A stretch of DNA of 64,000 nucleotides, from assembly GCA_022578605.1 (NCBI GenBank), contig MU394094.1, positions 186,001 through 250,000 of the forward strand, written 5' to 3'. Both the position numbers and the translations under genes were made by a program. The number at the start of each line of letters is the position of its first letter. Position 1 is the first letter of the stretch. The DNA comes from Camillea tinctor (taxonomy: Eukaryota > Ascomycota > Sordariomycetes > Xylariales > Xylariaceae). The notes below the pieces were generated by a model. It saw nothing but the letters and a program-made list of their open reading frames with translations, ran no database searches and was not told the DNA's origin. Below, one piece after another: positions 25,605 through 37,930 of this stretch.

Positions 25605-28600
25605 GATGTTGGCCAGATCACCTCCTTGTTCGGAGAGGTAGCCAGGGATACTAGAGTCAAAAGACGAAAAGACAAGCGACAGGCAGAACGCTTCACTCTT
25701 CACACGCATACGCATGCACACACACACACACACACTCAATCTCTCTCTCTCTCTCTCTCTCTCTCTTTCAGGCGTTTCTTCTCTTTCTCTAAGACAAGTC
25801 AGCCCTGCCGACAGATAGGTCAACAAGGATAGTTGATGTATGTTTGGTAATCTCGTCAGGAAGGAAATCTTAAGACGAGAATAATAATCTCTCTATGTAT
25901 TGACAGGATGTTATTCGATCTGGGGAAAAGAATGGAGAAACAAAAAAGAACAAAATAAGCTTCGATTCCGAAGACTAGACGACAACGAACGGATTATGTA
26001 CCACCAGTCAGTCAAGATGAGGCTTTGGCACATTCGTGGCAGTGGGTCACACCCACATACAGGGTCTGCCACTCCCACCCCGTCATCTCTGCGGATGTGT
26101 GCTATGTATGTATGTGTATGTATGTACACTACGTACCGTACGTATTATGTGCGTGTGTATGTAGTCTGTATGTAGGTAGGTAGTATGTATCTAATTTACG
26201 AGCTTCCGGCACGCTCTCAGATCGACTCTTGGCTTCTGCAACTTAGCTGGGTTTAGATTGATACCCTTGCAACGTTGACGAACCTGGTGGTGGGGGTGGA
26301 GGTTACTAGACAAACTAGTTAGCAGTAATAAATAAGGTCAAGGACCTTTTGTGTGATGAGTTGATTTGGCAGCTATTCGGTCAAGGGCTGTGTAAGTCAG
26401 TATGTACGACTATGTAGTAGGTATGTAGGTTATGTAACTACATTCCCTACCTACAATACTTTGTAATTAGCCATGTAGGTACCTGACAAGCATCTATCCA
26501 TAATCAGGGCCGGCATTACTAGCACAATCTTGTACATTACATTATCTCCATATACGGGTGGGTAACTAGGTGCATATGTAGGTAAGTAATGTACCTATAT
26601 ATGTCTGTGTCTATGTTATGTACATACGTATGATGCTTGCATGTAGTAGCAGTAACGGGAAGTATTTGTACTACATCGACTTCGAGGAACGTCAGTCAGT
26701 TACCTATTAATTGGGTCGTGATGGACCTGAAGGAGGGTGGGATGGGCCGCTATAGGAAGAAGCCTGAAAAAAGAGCTAAGCCTACTTAGAGCTCTTTGAC
26801 AAAGACTAGAAGACCTAAGTGGACGAGCTGGAATGTCTTAGTCTTGCAGGTCTGCATGGTAGAGACTGGAACCGTTTTGATTTGCAGATTAGCAAGTAGG
26901 TAATGCGGCCTGCGAAGAGGCATATTGGATGCAATTCAACCCTCCTTACCATGATTCATACGTACAATTCTGTCCCAGAGAGCCTCTGCCGTGGAATCTT
27001 ACAGGTCAGTTTCTCCAGTTGTCCTTACAGGGGCGCCACGCCCGAGTGACGCAGCAGCGCAGCCCAGAGAGCTGTCTGACAGCGCGCGAGAACGGCCCTG
27101 TGGAAGTCCGGGTTGTAATCCTCACATATTGACGTAAGGACAGTGTGACCAATATGCGATAGATAATGACGATGAGGACGACGGTGATAGAACGCTATCT
27201 GCTAGTGTACGTTACGTAGTTGGACAGGTGCATGAACTAAAGATCCCCCTAGAATCAAAAAAAGGGGGGGGATAACATATAATCGTTATAGTTGTTGATA
27301 TTAGCGGAGATAGTGTATGGAACATACAGAGAGACAGAAACACAGGGGAATAGACGCTATTGTCTCGCCTTTGGGGTATGGCAGCTCTCCAAACGCCGAT
27401 GGAGCGGTGTTATTGATTGGGTGTATTGTAGTGTATGGTAGCATTAACAAGTTGTCAAATTACCGTTGGACAATAGTGAGAGCTGGCCCACTTGGATCTC
27501 TCCGTATGTCTCCACATACATGATCACGATGTGAGTCGATCGAATTGAAAAGTGCAATTCCCATTGTCTAGTGGCCACTGGACAAATTGGCGGAATTCTG
27601 GCAGGCACCTGAGCTCTGGTAGTGCATGTATGTATGTACATAGGAACCGGGTAGGCAAGTAAGTATGTAGTAGTTAGGAGTGGTAGCAGTAGTAGTAGTA
27701 GTATGTAGCATGGCTGGTGAAGCTACCTAGGTGATAAACGTGGCATAGTAATTGCACAAGCAACCACCCGAGTCTTTCTCGTGCCATGCGCGAGAAATTC
27801 CCTCTTTCCTCCATTTCAGCTACCGAAGCACTGGTGGGCGAAGGAGTATATGTGTAGTGTACGTACACAAAGGTACGAGGTAGGTAGTATGGAGCGACCT
27901 AAAATGACTGAATGAAATGAGTGAATGAATGTAAGCGCGTATGTGTATATGTTTCTGTATGAGGTTGCATACATACCTACGTACACACAGACAGATAGAC
28001 ACAGATAAACAGTCAGATAGATAGACAGATAGATAGGTATAGACGGCGATACCACTACCCTCCAGTCCATACATAATGTACGGAGATGGATGTACATAGC
28101 CTATATTTCTCTGTACGTAGTGTACATCAGCATTAGGTACGGACGAATCTCATCAACTGCATACATCTGGTGTTTCAACAGGATCGCTGGATCGCTGTAA
28201 ATTGGGTCACAAGCGCCTGGCCTATCAGGTTCGACTGCGTTTCTCACTTGAGCAAATCGAATTTGATCGACCCACCCAGTCTAATGACATTGACTTGCGC
28301 GCCAAGGGGAATATGGAAAAGCGGAATTGGACCATGAATGGGCGATGGCGGTCCCCCCCAGCACGCGAAGCCTGCAAGGGAGAACCTCGTGCGCATCATC
28401 CAGGCAAGTTGCATGAGGTGGCTTGCCAATCCCAGTCAGCGTAACGCTGCTGTTTGCCTTGTTTTGACGAATCGGTGCTGGCACCGCACTTATTGGGTCT
28501 CGATGTGTTGTCCAAGAGTGAGGCGACTGCCCTGCAGAACCCTTTGAGTGGTCGACGAGCTCTCGTGCGGACCATTATCCTGGCGGGCGACAGTGGGTCG

Positions 28601-30970
28601 CCAGGACACGACACAGCCAGCAGAGTTGCCATGTTGCTGCCTCGGAGCCTTGTTCAGAGCACTAAGCGCAACAGACAAGACCCTTTCACAGCTTTTCACT
28701 TGATTGATAATACCTACTCTAACACTCTTTTGAGACGGATCTACACCCAGGCGGCGTGTACCTTCGAGGTCAAATATTGTTCCCTTTGCCTCTTCCAGAA
28801 ATGAACAGGAAGAGGAAAAGGCGCGGTAACTTATTGCTGGCCTTGCAAGCTTTACCCTCCAGGCCAGGCACAGCTTTTCTCCTTTTCCCATACAGCATAG
28901 CCAGCCGTAATGGTTGCACACCTCCCTTAGTCCTCTCGGCTGACTGCCTGCATCGATTAGGTGGCATGCCACCGCCACTTGGGCTGGCTTGGGGCAACCT
29001 TTGCCGGCCAGCGAGAAATGATGTCGGTGAGAGAAACCGATGGCGCCGTCACCAGTCACCATTGGGAGTTAAGTGATAGTAGAGTAGATAGATGAGTGGA
29101 TGGATAGATAGATACCAAGTGATACCTTAGCCTAGTGGACGGTAACGGCCTGATGGCCTACTTCGGAGCCCTCCGTTTCACAATGATCGTCAATGCACTC
29201 TGCCGGGTATTGGGATTGGGATTTGAACCTGTTCGGCTCGGCTAGGGAGATATAGTCGCGATCTCCGTTCCCGAACAACGTAGTCATGTTGCTCCTGCTC
29301 CTGCTCCTGTTCCTGTTCCAGTTTAAACCCCAGCCGAAAGGCCTTCGCAGTTCAAAGATCCCGTACCTAGATTGTTACTATTTTCTACTCGTCTGAGACG
29401 TGACAGATCATATTGGTGACGGGGGCAGAGATACATACTACTCTCATTAAAGCCATCCTAGGACCCGAGACATCACGTCACCAGCCAGAAATAAGTCTAT
29501 AGACCTCTTTTTTTGCTTTTTCTCTGGCTTTGCCTGTTCTGGTACATACCTGTTCCTTGTTATGTAGTAACGGGTTCTCATATCGATCTGCATATAAATG
29601 TCGGAGAGATGCAAAAGGCGCCGTCACCCCCTGATCATATCGTAATGCGATCAGTACCGGAAGGGATATCGTGTCTACTAGATTATCCATCCTCTCACAT
29701 CTCCCCATCCCATCGGCTTCTCTCATCAGCAGTGTGTTGCGGAATCAGCTACTCTTGGCAACCTGGGAGAATCTTGGTTTACGATAATGGACGTAGGTAG
29801 GTATGGCAGGACAGGCTTTGACCGCATGAATGTCTTTTGCAGCTGCATACCCTAGGGACATGACAATTGGCTCTTCCTGCGGCATCGTTTCATTTGGCGT
29901 CTGTGGTGCAGACAAAGCATACATGCTGACTGCCGATCAAGCGTCAAGCGATGACCGACGGTTCCGCGAATGAACCCGGACATCCCGGGGGTTTGTGGGC
30001 CTTTTGCTTGCCGACTAGACACGGGTCTCTGCTCCGTTCCATGGACAGAAGAGGAATGAATGCTACATAACTTGGTTTGCTTTTTTTTTTTTTTTGCTTT
30101 TTCTTTCTTTCTTTTGCAACACTTTAGATACTTTTTGCTTTCCCTTTGGTATCACAACATTACCGAAGAAAGAGAACATCATCAAACTCGGGAGACCAGG
30201 TTTGTTTGTTCTTTCGCATGGGGTGGTATGGTAGGGTACGGGGTAAGGTAATGCATGTGTAGTGCTCCAATGGTTCCATGTAGCGGCAATGGCTATGGTA
30301 ATAGTAATGGTAGCAGTAGTATTAGTAGGTAGGTCTGGTTTGAAGTTGTTGTTGAGAAGGGGAGACAAAAGAAAAGAAAAGAGGGTTTTGATGGAGGAGG
30401 GGGGAAGTGGGATGGGAAGAGAAGTAAATGGGGGGATTACATATATCTAAGACAGGTGGCATATATGGACTTACAGCTGTACGTATGTAGGTTACAATAT
30501 TCTACTCTATACCTACTATGTAGGCAGGCACCAAGGTAGGTAGTAGTTGTAGGTCTTACCTGCTCTCTGTGTCTTTACATCATCATCATCATCACGTAGA
30601 TTATACTTATCTGACCTTATCTAACCTAACAACCTTTGAGGGTATGTTATTTACTTATCGTGATTAGATTAACGGATTAGATAGGGTAAGATAGGTAGAT
30701 AGTGATATAGTCCCCACATGGATTTGAGATAGCTGGCATCTTTCGTCTTGGCTTTGGGGGGGAACCATTCCACTTTATTTACTAAACCTACCTACCTAAT
30801 ACTACTAACTGAGGTTATCCATCATCACCATCATCAACGTCCTCGCTGTCGCTGCCATTATTCATTCAGTATACATTACATTAAAAAAAGACTCGCCCCT
30901 TATTTCCCTCATTATTTACCTACCATTCTTCCTTTTCCATGTAACATAATCCTCGAATATAGCGGCATCA
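25605..30970. other. Long divergent intergenic region, no gene seen
   Basis: About 5.4 kb between the divergent C2H2 and Yos9 genes. It starts with (CA)n and (CT)13 repeats in the presumed 5' UTR of the C2H2 gene, then TATGTA-rich DNA near 26100-26650. A higher-GC block at about 28200-29060 is open in several frames on both strands without a recognisable domain; GCTCCT hexamer repeats lie near 29285-29320. It could host a non-coding transcript, but nothing shows that. Confidence 0.5.
25717..25766. repeat. (CA)n followed by (CT)13 microsatellites
   Basis: A CA run at about 25717-25735 and a CT run at 25741-25766 lie about 110-160 bp upstream of the chosen C2H2 start codon. The frame is open through them, but the amino acids are only Arg-Glu and Cys-Val repeats, so they are best read as leader sequence. 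Confidence 0.85.
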
Positions 30971-32600
30971 ATGCGCCGTCTTTCATCACTCCTCCTGAGC
31001 TGGTCGCAGCTCCAGCTCCTGCTCCGGACTTGCGAAGCTCGCCAGCCGGGCTTTAGCATTCATCATGACCTCCTCGCATACCCTCAGGTAGGTTAGGTAT
31101 ACATTGGCATACCTCCTTATTTAATATAAAAACAAACAATATGAACAATACCTAATCATTATACCTAATCATTAACGCTTGTGATTGTCTATCTAATTCT
31201 CCTCCCAGTTCGAGGTGGTATTCTCAGAATCATACATATCCGAACCCGAAGCACAGGTCCTGCTCGAAAAGTCCGATCCCTCCCATCCCAACTATGAACC
31301 TAACTTTGCTGGCCAAACCGACCTTGCCACCAACTTCCGTGCTGCCAAGTCTCCGAACGAGGCAGACGGCGATGATCATGACGACTATAGAATTACCGAG
31401 ACATACGAGATCATGAGCATGCCTCCCCATCGCTACCTTTGCGCCATTCCAGTTATAGAGCCTCCTCCCGCCCCGAATAAGACGGCCACTGAGCTCGCTA
31501 AGGCCGAGGAGGCACGGGAAATGGCCAGAGCCTCAGCTCATGGATGGGACCTTGTCAATGGCCTTGACGGCAACTGTCTCTACTACATGTCGGGTTGGTG
31601 GAGCTACCGTTTCTGCTACGGTCACGATGTTGTCCAGTTCCACGCTCTTCCTGCGAGTGTCAAGAGTGGTCCGCCCGTACGCGACCCGAACACGGCCGAG
31701 TATGTGTTAGGGAGGGTTCCAGATCCCCACCTGGCCTCGCGCTCTGCCCGGCGCGGCCAATCGAACCACCAGAACCACCAGAACCACCAGAACCATCAGG
31801 GGCAACCAACCGGCGCTGCCCCTCCCAATACGGAGCTTCAAGTGAAGGGAGACCAGAGGTATCTCGTTCAGAAGATGGCAGATGGTACCGTTTGCGATTT
31901 AACCGGTCGTGAGCGCACAATAGAGGTACAGTACCACTGTAGCCCAGGCACCACCCAGGACCGCATTGGTTGGATTAAGGAGGTGACTACGTGCGCGTAC
32001 TTGATGCTGGTTAATACTCCGCGTCTCTGTGTCGATGTCGCCTTTCAACCCCCCAAAGAGGAGAAAGCGAATATCATTAGTTGCAGGGCTATTGTTCCCG
32101 AGACCGAGCGAGCTGAATGGCACGCGCGCAAGACACTCGAGGCAGAAGCTGCCATGGTAGGCCAAGCTAGTGAGGCAGCAAAAGCGCCGGTCACTATTGG
32201 AGGGATCGTTGTCGGGGGCCGACGGATGCTAGGTAAAGGAGAAGACGGCAAGGAGCCCCCCAGGCTCGTGCCCCCGCGGAGCTATCGTGGCGGAGGTCTC
32301 GGGCCCTTGATTGAAGTAGTTGCACAGGGAACCAGCAAAGATGAGGGCAGTAAGGTTGAGATTCTCACTGACGAAGAGCTTGCGCAACTGGATCTCAGCC
32401 CCGAAGTGATCGAAGAACTCAAGAAAGAACTACAGAAGCTAGCAGGAGACAGAGGTTGGAAACTAGAAGTAGTAGAAGTGCCGGGAGACCCTCGCGAGAT
32501 TCGCGGAGTGGTTGACGATGATAGCGAGGGAGAAGAGGAAGGTGAAGAAGAGAACACGGGGACAGGGAGCGAAGAGAAGTTTTTCAAAGAAGACCTTTAA
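30971..32600 (+). CDS. yos9: Yos9/OS-9 ER lectin (MRH domain)
   Basis: Two exons, 30971..31087 and 31209..32600 (121-nt phase-0 intron, GTAGGT to CCCAG), give 502 residues. The short first exon supplies an Arg-Leu-rich signal peptide (about 1-23); the second begins FEVVFSESYISE. Residues about 115-330 are the mannose-6-phosphate-receptor-homology domain. The paired Trp169-Trp170 in SGWWSYRFCYG and Gln182 match sugar-binding positions, Glu and Tyr appear in KEVTTCAYLM, and paired cysteines run through the domain. Yos9 reads trimmed N-glycans on misfolded glycoproteins and hands them to the Hrd1 ubiquitin ligase for ER-associated degradation. An imperfect NHQ repeat sits in a loop around 31768-31799. 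The C-terminus is acidic and ends FKEDL, which may act as a KDEL-like retrieval signal. Confidence 0.93.
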
Positions 32601-34896
32601 GATACCAAAATAACAACTGATCGCATGGCAAACGGCGTTTCACCCCCTCTTCGTCCTCCTCGTCCTTTTCAGACATTCGCTATTATATAAACTGATGCGC
32701 AAAGCCTTTTAACCACCTTGTTTGGTCCTCTCTTATTTGCTCTCCTCCTAGGCTCTAGTTTACTATTCCAAGTCTTGCAAAGCTTGAAGTCTTAACCGTG
32801 CGTAGAACCCCTTACCGATCAATCACTAACTATAGATACCAACCCGGATCATCGTTCAGGGTAGTAATGGTAGTCCATGGTGGCAATGCCTAGGTCTATA
32901 GCATACCAGGCATTCCAAACGGTGCAACGTACTACCTCCATCTTCGATCCCGCAATCAATAACCCCTACCGAATATTTGCTATTCCACGGAGATCGGCAG
33001 TGTTAAAACTACAAAGCAAACACACGGGAGCAGAGTATGAAGGTGTCCGCGCGCGGTGTAAGGATATGTGTAATGTGCAGCTACATGCCGGTATGCAAAC
33101 CAGCCTATTGCATGTCGTATCTGGAGGGAACACGAACAAGCTAAAACGTGTCGATCAGCTCTCTCGAGGTGGTCCCTAGTATTACCTGCTGCTGACTTGT
33201 TATTACCCAGTTCTCCCATTAGGTGCAGCCTACATACGTAGAGAGAGATTATGTGTGTAAGTATATATCCAATGAACCCCTGACAGACGCCCAATAGGCA
33301 TCTGGTCCAGCCCAGCCAAGCCAAAACTAGGCGATGCTGGCAGTCGATTCCGGGATCCAGCGAGGACGACACCTCATATTTCAAGTTTAAACGCCAAATA
33401 ATCATATGTCTTCCGAAGCGGGTCATTGTTGTTACCTTGGTCAGGATAGTCTCTCTCTCTCTCTCCTTCTCTCTCAAACTAAGGGGGTTGGTGACGAAGC
33501 CTACAAAGCGTCGTGCTCTGTCCAAATAACATAAATGACGCTTCGATATCACCTTATCCATGAAAGAGGCTCCGTGTATAACCGCCCAGAATGGATGCAA
33601 GTGTGAGCGCACAGCTGCTCACTAGTGATTTTACGCATTATCACACTTCTCAACGGAGGTTACTAGGGCCCCGGGAAGTGCCTTGTGCGCCGCGAGAGTG
33701 ATATTGGCAGTTCCTTGGAATTTGTTGTCGTCTTTTTCTTCTCCTTCTTCATCGTTGTCTTTGTGTCTTGTCTGAGATTTATATATATGCCTGTCATAGC
33801 CCCAGATGCTAGAGATAACCGTGATAACAACAGAAAGGGGTATACCTGGGGTATACCCCGAGATATCTTCAGGGTCTGGGACATTCATATCTTAAGTAAC
33901 AACCTTGAAGCATGTTGGGAAAATGACACGACTAAATCAGGCACATTATTTTCGAGAAAGCCACACCTTTATGCCTTAATATAGGATGTCCGGCCCATGT
34001 TCAGCCACTAAATGTAGTACTCACAATAAAACTCGATCCTGGATATTGATTTTATGGAAAGGGCTCTATCATCTGGCTACCCATACGAGGCTAACGGTGA
34101 AGGGTTAGAGTGTTTCAGTTCGACTCGGGTCCTGGAACGTCATTCTTTTGTCGTAGATGATGCTATCTCGAGAGTGGCGCCCACGAGATATCATGATCTC
34201 AGATAGTAAAAGAGTTGATACCGTTATTCGCCATTATTAAGGCCACAACATGGGAAATTCGGAAACCACAAACAGGAGCAGAAGCCAATAGCCTATCTTA
34301 TTTGTAATTTGTGAGCTATATCTAACCACGGCGTATTTGGTTCTCCTCTCTACCTAGGCGTCGTCACCCGCCCGGCTTACCCCCTTTTCGCCCCCCTCCC
34401 TCCCCCTCTGGAGCTCAGCGCTATGTGAGCCATGAATGCAGATGCCCCTACAGCCAGGCGGCATCACGTTAGCAAACAGATTTATCACAACGAGTGATTG
34501 GTTTCTCCGCATCCCCTCCTCATCCCATGGCGCCAACAGGCACTCTCGCGCCACCAAGCGAGCCTACATAGCTGATAGCTTTCCCCGCACCCTCGAAGGG
34601 GGTTCGGCTCTCTTAAGAGAACCCTTAAGCTGGATCTAAGCTTTCCGATCGATCTCAGGAGGCGAGGGGGGGTTTTAAAAAAGAGAAAGCTTTGAGCATC
34701 TCGCTCCCATCGCTGGAATTTTCGCATAAAAAGTCCGTGCTAGAGAACCCCGTCCTCCCTTCCCACCTTCCCCTTTCCCCTCCCACAGAGTTTCTTACTC
34801 CCTATTTTGTTTTCACGCTATCAATCCAACATTAACGCTCCCCCATAATCGAAACTAACTAAGGTCTTACCTGAGGGTTCATATGGCCCCTTCGCT
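32601..34896. other. Intergenic, no gene supported
   Basis: A 210-codon frame on the - strand (33612..32980) has no recognisable domain and a composition unlike the neighbours (Arg-Glu repeats from a CT tract, many Cys/His), so it is not called. A perfect GGGGTATACCCC palindrome with a neighbouring half copy lies near 33837-33860. The last few hundred bases are the likely promoter of the Zn2Cys6 gene. Confidence 0.5.
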
Positions 34897-37800
34897 ATGC
34901 CGTGTAACGACGATCGGGGATCACCAGCCCATCCCATTCCCACCGTGAAAGACAGTAGCGGCGCAACGCGGGTCAAGAAAGAGAGTAGGCCTAGTATTGC
35001 TCAACTTCCATTATCGTCAACTAGACGAACAGTATGCGACCATTGTCGTAGGAGGCGTACGTCATTATCCTACTCCCCTTCCCCCACGCTCCTCCTTTAC
35101 CCCCTTTTTTTACCCCTTTATCCCCTGAGACCCTTATAGCATCTTTTTTAGTTTTCTCGTCTTACAAGCTGTATTGCTTCAACACCTTTATTATGCTCCC
35201 CAGGGTTCGGTCTGTATGACAGCCAAGCTTACGTGTCTTCGGCGTGGGTGACTCAACTCACAGGAAGAGGGGGGCTCAACACAAACTTTCCCTTTTCGTC
35301 ACCGTTCACTGCCTTGACCCTAACACTGGGCCAGGAATCCGTTGCGATGGCCAGTTCCCGTGCCAGCAGTGCACAAACGCAACGCTCCAGTGCAAGCGCG
35401 AACACGTGCCCAAGAAACGAGGCCCCAAACGAGGCTATGGCCGCGTCATCAACGAGCTCCGGGCTCGCGAGAAGGCGGCCCGCGGGCCTGGCAGCGGATA
35501 CTGCTCTGATGTCGATACCGACGGCATGTCTTCGGCGCCCATATCGACCACGGCAACGGATCCGCCGTCTCCACATTCATGCTTTGCCCACGGAATGAGC
35601 TCCTCGCCGTCAGACTCCTGCCGTTTCTCAAAGCCTACCACAATCACGACTACTTCCACCACCTCCGCTCTCCCCTTCTCGCCCGATGGCTTCCAACCGA
35701 ACTGCCGAAGCTACTTACACCTCCTCCCACAGTGTATAGACCTTTACTACGAGCATATCTACCCGATTATGCCGCTTCTCTACATGCCCCACATACGCGC
35801 TATCATATCGCGGCCTCTCGCCCGGCGGGACGAGTATCTCCTTTACTCGCTCTGTGCCCTGACCTGCTTTCACATGTCGGGCCGGTCTCTCTCGGCAGCG
35901 CCACCGGCGGGCACCCCGAGCTGGGAGGCGGTAGGGCGGTTCTTCCTCGACGCGTGCGTGGGGGCGCGACGGTGCCATGACTTCATCGAGGAGCAGTCGT
36001 TGTCAGGTGTGATATCGAGCTTCTGGCTCAGCACGAGCTGCTTTGAAATCAACCAGAGCCGCAAGAGCTGGTTCTACCTGCGAGAGGCGCTGACGCTGGC
36101 GCTTGACCTCCGTCTAGACGATGACGCCATGTACAACAATAACGACGACGCCGCCGCCGCGGGGGGTTGCTTCCTGCCTCCCCACGAGATCCTGTGCCGG
36201 CTGCGCGTGTTTTGGATCCTGTTCGTTACAGAGCGCAGCTTCGCGATCCTGCGCAACAAGCCCCTGACACTACGCAAGACGCCGCGGCTACCCGCGGCGG
36301 GCCACGACTATGAGGCCCCTGACATTCACGCCGGCTTCATGAAGCTCGTTGAGAGCTATGTCCCCCTCGACGAAAGCTTCGTCAACGCCTGGAACGACGG
36401 CAGTGATCCCCGCGTTTCTCATGCGACCTACCTCGGTCTGCAGCGCCTGCTTGCCAAGCCGCCGATTCTCGAGTCCCGCACCACAAGGAGAAGGAGGAGG
36501 AATAGTAGACTACAGAGCCAGACAACGATCGTCGGCCTGCTCGGCGCCCCCGGCTGCGGTAACAAGGAAGAAGAGAACGGGGATGGGGATGGAGACACAG
36601 ATGCGAACATGGATGAATACGTCTGGGAGCCCGCGCCGACGGCGATCCAGAAGGCGGACCTACTCATGACACAGCAGTGGCTGCGGCTAATCGTGTGGCA
36701 ATCCTCGTTCCGCCAGGGTCTGCTATCGACGGCAGCGGTAGACCAAAGCATGACCTTCGCGTTCCCGCTATGCATAGCACGAGACACGGCCTCCATCTTG
36801 CAGTCGCTGCCGAGCACGGCGATAGAGGTCCACGGCATGGGGATCTTCGAAAAGATCTTCGAGATAGGGACGTGGTGCGTGAAGTGAGTTCCCCCACCTC
36901 TCATCTTGATGATGATGCCCAGGAAATACTTTTCATTTTTTATATATACTAATATAGCTTATCACGCAAATAAAATAGTGTATTAGGAGCATACGAATCT
37001 AGATCCAACCCCCGGTTATTCGGCGGCTCTACTAGCACTACGAGCAGCATCGCGGGCATGGACTTCACAGGCGACGAGATGGGGCTCCTGTACCAGGGCG
37101 GCCGGTGCGGCGCCAAGACGGACCCGATCGAGTTTTTCGTCAAGATGCTCAGCCTCAGCCCCAACAGCCGCACTATGTTCGCGGAGAAGCTGCTCCTGTT
37201 CGCGGGCGAGACGCCCGGCGGCATGCGCACGGCGCTCAGCCCGGCCCTGCCCTCGCCCGCGGCGACGACGGCATCGAGCTCCGGCTCGGGCTCGAGCTCG
37301 GGCTGCTGGAGCGGAGGTGGCACCATCGTCAGTGAGGTGACGGACGAGGGGGAAGTCGACGAAGTACTACGCAATGTGCCGTTCGCGGCAGAGGTTCACG
37401 CTACGGCTGTTGCTGCTGCTTCTACTACGCCTAGCTTTACTAGCCCCAGTACTACGACCACGACGATTACTACTGATGATCTCGGGAGTGCTGTATTCAG
37501 TCCCGGCGCCGCGGATATGAATGCGAGCATGAGCATCAGGGGCAGTTTGGCCCCGAGCTACCACCATGGCATGCCGGGTGGCGACCCGGGCTTGGTGGGA
37601 GGCTTCCCGGTTTCTTCGGACGCAATTACAGCTAGCACGGCGGAGTGGAGCAATTACGCGTATACTTCGAACAACGATACACTTACGATGGGGCACTCGG
37701 TAGGGGGTGCCATCTTGATACCAGACACGGGGGCTAAACCGACAACATCCTCCTTTGGGGCATACACGGGTGTGGGTGGTGGTGGCAACGGTGAGGGTAA

Positions 37801-37930
37801 CAATGATCACCACGTCGATATGGTAACACAACAACAGCAACAGCAACACGGATATACGGATGGGAAGGGGGGACAGGGACATCGGAACACGGCTTCTAGG
37901 TTCTCTACAGGTGGCATCTTGGGGGTTTAA
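34897..37930 (+). CDS. Zn2Cys6 transcription factor, MAL-activator-like
   Basis: Three exons, 34897..35056, 35335..36883 and 37003..37930 (introns of 278 and 119 nt, donors GTACGT and GTGAGT), give 878 residues. The first intron interrupts the zinc cluster; splicing restores a canonical C47-x2-C50-x6-C57-x5-C63-x2-C66-x6-C73 motif followed by KKRGPKRG, a tail seen in yeast MAL and Candida SUC1-type regulators. Residues about 165-420 fit the fungal-specific transcription factor domain (YYEHIYPIMPLLYMPHIRA; FWLSTSCFEINQSRKSWFYL; RVFWILFVTERS). The third exon continues the family with DPIEFFVKMLSLSPNSRTMFAEK, then Ser/Gly/Gln-rich tail. Relatives control maltose, sucrose or other sugar use; the actual target here is unknown and no sugar gene is adjacent. 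Confidence 0.88.

Noticed and set aside
28490..29062. 190-codon - strand frame
   Set aside because: No domain recognised and an almost equally open frame on the other strand; kept only as a low-interest finding.
32980..33612. 210-codon - strand frame downstream of yos9
   Set aside because: No recognisable domain, contains microsatellite-derived Arg-Glu repeats, composition unlike the true genes.
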